A stretch of 11,665 nt of DNA. It comes from an uncultured Acetatifactor sp. Lineage in GTDB: Bacteria; Bacillota; Clostridia; Lachnospirales; Lachnospiraceae. The stretch is from NCBI GenBank assembly GCA_910577185.1, contig CAJTLR010000092.1, positions 1-11,665 on the forward strand. Direction: 5' to 3'. Made by a program: the position numbers and the translations under genes. The notes beneath the pieces are model-generated. The model was not told the origin of the DNA and ran no database searches. It saw only the letters and a list, made by a program, of their open reading frames with translations. Of this stretch, positions 6,049 through 11,665 are shown piece after piece (positions within the stretch are counted from its first letter, which is position 1; every line of letters starts with the position of its first letter).

Positions 6049-6090
6049 AAAAAGCCGGAATGCCCCCACAGGGAAGCGTCCCGGCTTTTT
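6049..6090 (-). terminator. Rho-independent terminator of the M16C peptidase gene
   Basis: AAAAAGCCGG (6049-6058) and CCGGCTTTTT (6081-6090) pair perfectly, so the hairpin has A-tract and T-tract on opposite sides and could stop transcription from both directions. It lies about 100 bp after the peptidase stop codon; I see nothing further in 6091-6192. Confidence 0.85.
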
Positions 6091-6192
6091 CTCACATTTT
6101 CCGCTGTGTTGCCGGGACAGTCCGCACGAATCCGGCCTTTTGCAGGAACAATATCCCCGGAAGGCTCTTCCCGTTATATAAAACGAAAAATG

Positions 6193-9108
6193 CTATAAAA
6201 GGTTCTCAATTTTCATAAATTTATGGGCCTCGGACCTGATCTTCTGTTCATTTCCCACCACGCAGAACCAGTCATCCTCCATAAATGCCCTGATATATGC
6301 CGCCAGCTCCCGGATGGTTTCCGGGGTTGCGTCCATAATCTCATTTCTTTCCTGCTGGATCATATCAAAGTCAATCTCCCGCAGATATGCTTCCCTGGAA
6401 CGGCGTCCCTTGCCTGCTGCCGTCAGGGGTATGTCGATCTGGCTGAAAGTTCCGATGATATACTGTGTCATGGTACGTTCGTCCGCATTGTAGTTTGCCA
6501 CGAAATCGGCCGCCTGCTCATAGACATCCACAGTCTGTCCCAGATTCGGATCCCGGTAAGATACAAAGTAACATTCTCCCGTCCTTCCGAAACCGCACAT
6601 ACAGCCGTAGGCGCCTCCCTTAACGCGCACATTTACCCACAGATACTCATATCCCATCATCACACCCAGGACATTCAGCGCTCCCGTATAGGAAAGCCCC
6701 TTTTTCCGGAAATTCCCGGCCCGGCACACATACTGTACCTGTCCCGCCGTCATCAAGCCTTCATTCTTTTTCGATACCGGAGGCACATAGTTCTCTCTTT
6801 CCACTTCGCAGGTAAACAGATGCTCTTTCAGGGCGGCAATGGAAGGCTCCAGTCCCTCAAAGACTTTCCTGTCCCCGGTAAAATCCACCAGCAGATTTTC
6901 CGGCCGGAAAATCATCCTGCACAGCCCCTGAAGCCGCTCCACAAGAAGCTCCTGATTCTCCTCAAACGTCTTCTCCAGCCTGCAGGTCAGGCGGTACTGT
7001 CCCAGACCCGCTATCTCATCGTTTATGGCATGTCTCACTTCCCCGTAGGACAGAGCCCGGTTCACTGCCACACTGTTGCCGGCCCCCGTCATATATTCCC
7101 TGGTCTTGGAATTATTCTCCGCAATAATCTCCTTCAGTCTCTTTGTATTCGTGAAATCACTGTTCAGGATCAGTTCCTCCATCAGTTCCAGCGCCTTGCC
7201 CAGTTTATCATACAAAGCCTTGGTGCTGACTTCCAGGGTGACGGTATACTGATCAGGATTTTTTACATTTACGTAATTATTGCCTCCCACCCCCATCTCT
7301 CCTGTTGCAAGATTGATCTCGGTGCACAGATCGGCATATGAATAATGGGCCGTATCCACATGGCAGAATGTATTCTGCAGAATGCCGATATAGGGGAAAT
7401 ATGCCTCCGGAATATCCTTCACTTTGAAAATCAGCCTCAGATACCCGATTCCGTTGGTAAATACATCATGGAACAAGGCCGGCACTCCCGCCAGCGTCAT
7501 TTCCTCATTATACAGTGGAGCCGCCTCCCGCTTCATGTCCTCCCTGGTCAGAAGGGGAATCTTTGCCAGATTTTCCGGCGTGTCCTCGTTCTCCCGGAAT
7601 GCGTCCAGGGCATTCATCATACTCCGGATACTGTTCAGTTCTTCCTCCCCCATGCAGGCCTTTTTGTGGGCCAGCTGCGCCCGCAGGGCATCCTCCTGCT
7701 CTTTGCCAAGCCCTTCCCTGGGCTGCAGGATCACCATTGCGGCATGGGTATTATTCAGCATGTATTTCTCTATCAGGCCTTCAAAATAGCCTTCCTCCAC
7801 CTTTGCCCTCAGTGTGGCAAAAGTCTCATTGGCCTCAATATGAATGAACGGCTTTTTGTCGTCATAAAGCCAGCTTCCCATAACCTGCAGGCCGTACATG
7901 AGTCCCTTGGGATAGCTTCCGAAATCAGCCTCCCTGTATTTGAATTCAAAATGATTGATGGCCGCCAGCAATGCCTTTCTGTCAAAGCCCTCTCTCACAA
8001 TTTCCTCCAGCACCTTGTTTATGGTAGCCGCAAACGCCTCTTCCCTGCCTGCGGAGGTGCCCTTTGCCACAATGCTCAGGTAAGGCTGCTTCAGATCAGT
8101 CTCATAATAGCTGAAAATGTCCTTGCCGATGCCGTTCTCTATCAGCGCCTTCTTCAGGGGCGCCCCCGGCACGGTACAGAGGGCAAAATTCAGAATCTGG
8201 AAAGCCTGGTAAAGCTCCCTGTCCAGATTGTCTCCCACGGAAAGATTCCATGCCAGATACGTGTTCTCATCCACATCCTCTCCCTGGCTGATGGGAAATT
8301 CCCTGACCCTGCGCGCCGGCTCGGCAAAGGGCGCTTCCCCTGTCACCCGGGAATCCACTTCCAGCGCATCAAAGGAAGACAGATACGCCTCGTCAATATA
8401 GGCAAGCTTTTCTGCCATATCCATGTTGCCATACAGATAAATGTAACTGTTGGAAGGATGGTAATAGGTTCTGTGGAAATCCAGGAACTGTTCATAGGTC
8501 AGTCCGGGAATCACATCCGGGTCCCCGCCGGATTCATATGCATATGTGGTGTGGGGATACAGCGCCGTGGTCACCTCCCTGTACAGAATATTGTCCGGGG
8601 AGGAGAACGCTCCCTTCATCTCATTGTACACCACGCCGTTTATGGACAGTTCCCCCGCCTCGTCCAGCTCGTAATGCCAGCCCTCCTGGCGGAAAATTGC
8701 CTCATTTTCGTATATATTCGGATAAAATACCGCATCCAGGTACACATGCATCAGGTTCTGGAAATCCTTGTCATTGCAGCTTGCCACCGGATACATTGTC
8801 CGGTCGGGATATGTCATGGCATTCAGGAATGTGTTCAGGGAACCCTTTGCCAGTTCGATGAAGGGATCCTTCACCGGAAATTCCCTGGAACCGCACAGCA
8901 CGGAATGCTCCAGAATATGCGCCACGCCTGTGGAATCCCTGGGTGTGGTGCGGAACCCGATATAAAACACCTTATTCTCGTCGTCATTGGACACCAGCGC
9001 CACCCTGGCCCCGGTTTTCTTATGCCTGCACAGATAAGTCATGCTGTTGATATCCGGGATCTCTCTTTTTTCGATAATTTCATAGCTTTTCAGATCTTCC
9101 ACTCTCAT
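6193..9108 (-). CDS. M16C family zinc metallopeptidase (PreP / falcilysin-like)
   Basis: Presequence-protease-like enzyme that degrades peptides inside a closed two-half chamber. The 971 residues are the normal length. The inverted zinc motif HxxEH is HILEH (64-68, within GVAHILEHSVLCGS), and the third zinc ligand is probably E163 in GVVYNEMKGAFSSP. The partner half carries VRVKGGAYG (827-835), whose Arg and Tyr complete the active site. All catalytic residues are present, so it should be active. No signal peptide is seen, so it is probably cytosolic, acting on oligopeptides. The ATG is preceded by GGGG six bases upstream, supplied by a repeat. It has its own terminator; I see no clear promoter between it and the gene upstream. 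Confidence 0.95.
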   Translation of the reverse strand: MRVEDLKSYEIIEKREIPDINSMTYLCRHKKTGARVALVSNDDENKVFYIGFRTTPRDSTGVAHILEHSVLCGSREFPVKDPFIELAKGSLNTFLNAMTYPDRTMYPVASCNDKDFQNLMHVYLDAVFYPNIYENEAIFRQEGWHYELDEAGELSINGVVYNEMKGAFSSPDNILYREVTTALYPHTTYAYESGGDPDVIPGLTYEQFLDFHRTYYHPSNSYIYLYGNMDMAEKLAYIDEAYLSSFDALEVDSRVTGEAPFAEPARRVREFPISQGEDVDENTYLAWNLSVGDNLDRELYQAFQILNFALCTVPGAPLKKALIENGIGKDIFSYYETDLKQPYLSIVAKGTSAGREEAFAATINKVLEEIVREGFDRKALLAAINHFEFKYREADFGSYPKGLMYGLQVMGSWLYDDKKPFIHIEANETFATLRAKVEEGYFEGLIEKYMLNNTHAAMVILQPREGLGKEQEDALRAQLAHKKACMGEEELNSIRSMMNALDAFRENEDTPENLAKIPLLTREDMKREAAPLYNEEMTLAGVPALFHDVFTNGIGYLRLIFKVKDIPEAYFPYIGILQNTFCHVDTAHYSYADLCTEINLATGEMGVGGNNYVNVKNPDQYTVTLEVSTKALYDKLGKALELMEELILNSDFTNTKRLKEIIAENNSKTREYMTGAGNSVAVNRALSYGEVRHAINDEIAGLGQYRLTCRLEKTFEENQELLVERLQGLCRMIFRPENLLVDFTGDRKVFEGLEPSIAALKEHLFTCEVERENYVPPVSKKNEGLMTAGQVQYVCRAGNFRKKGLSYTGALNVLGVMMGYEYLWVNVRVKGGAYGCMCGFGRTGECYFVSYRDPNLGQTVDVYEQAADFVANYNADERTMTQYIIGTFSQIDIPLTAAGKGRRSREAYLREIDFDMIQQERNEIMDATPETIRELAAYIRAFMEDDWFCVVGNEQKIRSEAHKFMKIENLL

Positions 9109-9111
9109 TTT

Positions 9112-9219
9112 TTACCCCATTTCTGCGCTGCTTTTTTGCGCATGACGAGTTTGTGGCAAGCCTTTTATGGCCTTGCAGCGCGCGGCCACAAATCTCGCGA
9201 TTGAATTTTCATGTTTCAT
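9112..9219 (-). CDS. Repeat-encoded 35-codon mini-ORF upstream of the peptidase
   Basis: Open frame of 35 codons from an ATG at 9219 to a TAA only three bases before the peptidase ATG. The peptide is basic, beginning MKHENSIARFVAARCK and ending LPQTRHAQKSSAEMG. AGGGG lies four bases before the ATG. The same frame exists in the homologous repeat at 5609-5700, where it runs without a stop into the DUF4349 protein. It may be a leader peptide coupled to the peptidase or only a by-product of the repeat. The conserved frame and the tight junction favour listing it. Confidence 0.35.
   Translation of the reverse strand: MKHENSIARFVAARCKAIKGLPQTRHAQKSSAEMG
9115..9219 (-). repeat. 5'-leader repeat with mini-ORF, copy 2
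   Basis: Homologue of 5609-5700 directly upstream of the peptidase gene. The arms CGAGTTTGTGG (9146-9156) and CCACAAATCTCG (9185-9196) pair with one bulge around a C/G-rich centre, where AGGCCATAAAAGGCTT forms a smaller hairpin. The minus-strand end GCGCAGAAATGGGG is identical to copy 1 and provides the peptidase ribosome-binding site. Confidence 0.7.
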
Positions 9220-9232
9220 TTTGCCCCTGGTA

Positions 9233-9661
9233 CTACAGCGCCGCCAGGGCCAGTTTGCTGACGGACAGTTCCTGGATCACATAGCCTTTTCTTTCCTTTT
9301 CCCCGGGGGAGAGCCCCGCCAGTTCCGCCACCGTAAACTGTTTTGTCACGTACTGCTTCCGGGCCGGTTCCTTCTTCCAAAAAGCCGGCTTTTTCTCTTC
9401 CATCACATTCACCCTGACCTTTGCCTTCATCTGTCTGTAAATTTTCACCAGAAAGCTGTCTGCCTGCAGGTAATACAGATGTGTCTCCAGCGTGTCGTCC
9501 GGGGAAGCCTCGGGCTGAATATAACGTTCCATGATCATTCTGAGTTTAAACGGGATATCCTCGTCTTCCAGAAATTCGGAAAAAGTGTATTTACAGCCCA
9601 CATACACACGGCCGGTATCCTGGACGCAATATTTATAGTCTTCATACCCTTTCTTCTGCAT
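9233..9661 (-). CDS. Unrecognised 142-residue protein, overlapping the sigma-like gene
   Basis: I do not recognise the family. It is a soluble, charged protein with no signal peptide or membrane segment. The N-terminal half is acidic (FSEFLEDEDIPFKLRMIMERYI), the middle basic (MKAKVRVNVMEEKKPAFWKKE), and the C-terminal part hydrophobic. Its start lies inside the 3' end of the sigma-like gene, overlapping it by 20 bp in another frame, with AGGAT seven bases before the ATG. This arrangement implies translational coupling and perhaps a shared function. It does not look like the missing sigma region 4, so a simple frameshift of one longer gene is unlikely. Confidence 0.8.
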   Translation of the reverse strand: MQKKGYEDYKYCVQDTGRVYVGCKYTFSEFLEDEDIPFKLRMIMERYIQPEASPDDTLETHLYYLQADSFLVKIYRQMKAKVRVNVMEEKKPAFWKKEPARKQYVTKQFTVAELAGLSPGEKERKGYVIQELSVSKLALAAL

Positions 9662-10412
9662 ACTCCATATCCTCTATCCTGTAGCCGCTCATCCTTATGG
9701 CATCGCGGATATACTTCAGGGACATTCCCGTCTCCCGGGCCAGTTCTTCAGGCGTCACCTTCCGCTGCAGCTCTCCGGCCATCTCCCGGGCCTTGTCCGC
9801 CACCCTGTTCACCCGCTCCGCAACGCTTTTTTCCTTCTTGTCATGATCGGCATTTTCCCGGATGAATTCCTCCATGGCTTCCATGATTCCCCGCACCAGC
9901 ACGCCCTGGACTTCTGCCGGCTTTTTCGGAAAAATACCTGCCTCATCCCTGCAAAGCATCCCGGTCCCCAGGGCCAGGGCCATATTTCCCTCCCCGATCA
10001 GATCCTCCAGAGAGACTCCCTGCCCCGTGTAAAGCCTGGCAATATCCGTCACCTCCCGCAGGTAACTTTCTGTCAGCCGCTGCCTTGCCGGCTCGTCCCC
10101 TGCCATGGCGGACATGGTCCAGGCCAGCCGCTCTCCATCACTGTAAGGGGGGAGCAGCGCTATCTCATCCAGGTACTGCTGCAGATAGTCCCTCTCCTCC
10201 TCCGTCAGATATTCGTCCAGATCCACCGGTTCCCCGATGCCGATCTTACGTTTTTCGAGATAATCAAACACCTCCTGCATCTGCGCGTCATTCAGTTCCA
10301 GTTCGGCAAACGCCTCCCTCACCTGCTCTTCCGCAATGCAGTTTCCCTGCTCCTTCGCCTTCTGCCGCACCTGTTCCAGAATCCCGGCAAATTTTACTTC
10401 CTTAGATACCAT
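9642..10412 (-). CDS. Sigma-70-related protein lacking region 4
   Basis: The 256 residues show parts of a primary-type sigma factor in order. A region 1.1-like N-terminus covers about residues 8-55. Region 1.2 is YLQQYLDEIALLPPYSDGER (76-95). Regions 2.1-2.2 are LTESYLREVTDIARLYTGQG and VSLEDLIGEGNMAL (113-146), the core-polymerase binding surface. Region 3 is RVNRVADKAREMAGELQRK plus VTPEELARETGMS (200-231). Between 150 and 195 the aromatic-rich DNA-melting and -10 reading segment is replaced by a short unrelated stretch, and the chain ends after region 3, so the -35 reading region 4 is absent. It may bind core polymerase without selecting promoters (inference). AAAGGGGG lies five bases before the ATG. 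It follows the rhomboid-like gene by 45 bp. Confidence 0.82.
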   Translation of the reverse strand: MVSKEVKFAGILEQVRQKAKEQGNCIAEEQVREAFAELELNDAQMQEVFDYLEKRKIGIGEPVDLDEYLTEEERDYLQQYLDEIALLPPYSDGERLAWTMSAMAGDEPARQRLTESYLREVTDIARLYTGQGVSLEDLIGEGNMALALGTGMLCRDEAGIFPKKPAEVQGVLVRGIMEAMEEFIRENADHDKKEKSVAERVNRVADKAREMAGELQRKVTPEELARETGMSLKYIRDAIRMSGYRIEDMEYAEERV

Positions 10413-10457
10413 AACAACCCCCTTTGGATTCCCGCCGGCAAAGTCTCCTGCGGAAAT

Positions 10458-11303
10458 TTACTGCACATGTGTGTGGGTAAACAAATGCTGCTGGCAGTAC
10501 TCGTAATTGCCGTTGCATTTGGAACAGAACCGGAATTCCAGGGACGGATCGTCGTCCTCCGTCTGCCCGCATATGGCGCATTTATGTTTGGTCACCCTGG
10601 AATTGCGCCGGATATCCTGCCTGAATTCCACCCTGCGCTTCATCTGCTTCGGCGTCATATGGATATGACTTCTGGAAGTGACAAAAAAGATCACAAAACT
10701 CAGCAGGGAGGACGCAATGGCAATTCTGGTCACCAGGTTCCCGGCAAACAGGAAGTCATATACCAGCACCAGTCCGTACAGGATCCCCAGCCATTTCACC
10801 TTCACGGGAATCAGGAACATCAACAGCACCTGCACATTCGGGAATGTGGCGGAAAAAGCCAGGAATATGGACATGTTGATATAATAAGTGCTGAAATAAA
10901 CGGAAGCCAGTATGGAAATGTACTCTATATTGGACGAAGTGCCCCCTGTCAGATACTGCACCAGCAGCCACACAAAACTGCCCACCACCGTAAAGAACAT
11001 TCCCGACAGCAGGTAGACATTGTAGCGGTATGTCCCCCATGTGCGTTCCAGGCTGGTTCCTATATTATAGTAAAACAACAGCATGATTATGGTAAACGGA
11101 TCCAGGGACGACGGCGGTATGATTACCCAGGTGAATATCCTCCAGATCTGCCCATGCAGCACCTCATAGGGATTTAAGGTCAGGTACAGAAGGAAATCCG
11201 CGTTGATCAGCTGGATAATGTATCCCACCACATAACACAAAATCAATATCAGGGACAGATTGCTTATGGCATATTTTCCGAACCTTTTTTCAAAACGACT
11301 CAT
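10458..11303 (-). CDS. Rhomboid-fold membrane protein with C-terminal zinc ribbon, probably not a protease
   Basis: Multi-pass membrane protein of 281 residues with about six hydrophobic helices between 13 and 209. Rhomboid-type features are NPYEVLHGQIWRIFTWVIIP (44-63) and GTSLERTWGTYRYNVYLLSG (82-101). The serine motif GxSG expected in helix 4 is missing (ISILASVYFSTYYI), and the histidine expected in the last helix is absent (VTRIAIASSLLSF), so it should be inactive. The cytosolic tail holds C242-x2-C245, C260-x2-C263 and C270-x2-H273 with further His, a zinc-ribbon-like domain. GGAGGAG stands eight bases before the ATG. First gene of the unit with the sigma-like protein. Confidence 0.82.
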   Translation of the reverse strand: MSRFEKRFGKYAISNLSLILILCYVVGYIIQLINADFLLYLTLNPYEVLHGQIWRIFTWVIIPPSSLDPFTIIMLLFYYNIGTSLERTWGTYRYNVYLLSGMFFTVVGSFVWLLVQYLTGGTSSNIEYISILASVYFSTYYINMSIFLAFSATFPNVQVLLMFLIPVKVKWLGILYGLVLVYDFLFAGNLVTRIAIASSLLSFVIFFVTSRSHIHMTPKQMKRRVEFRQDIRRNSRVTKHKCAICGQTEDDDPSLEFRFCSKCNGNYEYCQQHLFTHTHVQ

Positions 11304-11330
11304 TTTTACTGCTCCTCCTCTCCTGCTCCC

Positions 11331-11353
11331 AAAAAGGGCTCTCCCGATGCCCT
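11331..11353 (-). other. Short terminator-like hairpin just before the rhomboid-like gene
   Basis: Minus strand: AGGGC, nine bases, GCCCT, then TTTT, ending about 10 bases before the ribosome-binding site. The stem is short, so it is at best a weak attenuator. Confidence 0.25.
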
Positions 11354-11417
11354 GCCGCGAATACTGTTTCCTTTTTCCGAATAAATTAAAACAGCCTGGC
11401 AGTCATGGCACCAGGGC

Positions 11418-11444
11418 GTGTTTGAAAAAACAATTATCAAACAC
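11418..11444. promoter_or_regulatory. Inverted repeat at the predicted start of the rhomboid operon
   Basis: GTGTTTGA (11418-11425) and TCAAACAC (11437-11444) are perfect reverse complements separated by 11 bases. The site begins within about two bases of the predicted transcription start near 11446. It could be an operator or a 5'-terminal hairpin. Confidence 0.45.
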
Positions 11445-11452
11445 ACTTTAGT

Positions 11453-11481
11453 ATTTTAACATTCCCCATTCCATAAGTAAA
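11453..11481 (-). promoter_or_regulatory. Sigma-A-type promoter for the rhomboid-like operon
   Basis: Minus strand: TTTACT (11476-11481), 17 bases, TAAAAT (11453-11458), four and five of six consensus positions. The leader to the first gene would be about 143 nt. The surrounding 11480-11560 is A/T-rich, as expected of a shared divergent promoter region. Confidence 0.55.
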
Positions 11482-11544
11482 CCAGACTTTTCCTTTTTTT
11501 ATAGAAAAATCTTAATTTTAATAAACTTTTCACAGGTTTTGGTA

Positions 11545-11574
11545 TTTGCATTTTACCGTTCATTGTACTATAAT
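11545..11574 (+). promoter_or_regulatory. Divergent plus-strand promoter
   Basis: TTTGCA (11545-11550), 18 bases, and a perfect TATAAT (11569-11574). It would start transcription near 11581, towards a gene beyond the right edge. Confidence 0.5.
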
Positions 11575-11616
11575 GTCATGGAATGTCGTGATGTGTGATA
11601 CTCCGATTCAATTACT

Positions 11617-11665
11617 ATGAAACAGAATCTTGCGGGGGATAAAAAAGCGCAGACTGTCCCTATAA
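11617..11665 (+). CDS. Possible 5' end of a divergent gene (partial)
   Basis: From the ATG at 11617 the frame is open to the window end and reads MKQNLAGDKKAQTVPI. It lies about 36 bases after the predicted plus-strand start. There is no clear Shine-Dalgarno site and only 16 codons are visible, so the product cannot be named. Confidence 0.35.
   Translation, partial: MKQNLAGDKKAQTVPI

Noticed and set aside
7345..9204. Long plus-strand open frame antisense to the M16C gene
   Set aside because: Same reason: the minus strand encodes a complete metallopeptidase with its active site, while the plus frame has no recognisable domain.
9233..10412. One sigma factor gene split by a frameshift
   Set aside because: The 142-residue protein shows no sigma region 4 features, and it has its own ribosome-binding site and start, so two coupled genes fit better.
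9843..11177. Plus-strand open frame antisense to the sigma-like and rhomboid-like genes
   Set aside because: It spans two real minus-strand genes and the gap between them, and its composition is shadow-like (His and Gln rich).

Overview
The window looks like chromosome from a Gram-positive anaerobe of the class Clostridia, most likely family Lachnospiraceae. This rests on the era / YqzL-like / recO / glycyl-tRNA synthetase order, an alpha2-type (single-chain) GlyRS, a RecO without a zinc finger, DUF4349 and M16C proteins, G-rich Shine-Dalgarno sites, and many hairpin-rich intergenic repeats. Genus cannot be fixed from the sequence. Every confidently called gene lies on the minus strand, so transcription runs from high to low coordinates; a plus-strand promoter at the right edge starts a divergent unit that leaves the window. 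I see no rRNA, tRNA, CRISPR array, transposase or phage gene.

Right to left: a sigma-A-like promoter (11453-11481) drives a putative operon of a rhomboid-fold membrane protein with lost catalytic motifs and a zinc-ribbon tail (10458-11303), a sigma-70-related protein that lacks region 4 and a recognisable region 2.4 (9642-10412), and an unrecognised 142-residue protein that overlaps it (9233-9661). Next is a repeat carrying a 35-codon mini-ORF (9112-9219), then a large M16C zinc metallopeptidase (6193-9108) with a strong terminator (6049-6090).

From 5605 to 6192 there is almost no unique sequence. It holds several families of palindromic and direct repeats, one of them homologous to the repeat upstream of the peptidase and another homologous to the left edge of the window. 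Downstream is a DUF4349 membrane-anchored lipoprotein (4615-5604).

A consensus promoter (4561-4589) with a leader of about 265 nt then starts era (GTPase for 16S rRNA maturation), a short YqzL-like gene overlapping recO, and recO (recombinational repair). A second good promoter overlaps the recO stop codon and would drive a small lipoprotein of unknown function and glyS, which ends at a Rho-independent terminator (180-210). Positions 1-172 hold repeat modules again.

The core genes are housekeeping. The most unusual material is the repeat-borne mini-ORF that supplies the 5' end of two genes, the modular palindromic repeats, and the three-gene operon pairing a rhomboid pseudoprotease with a degenerate sigma factor.
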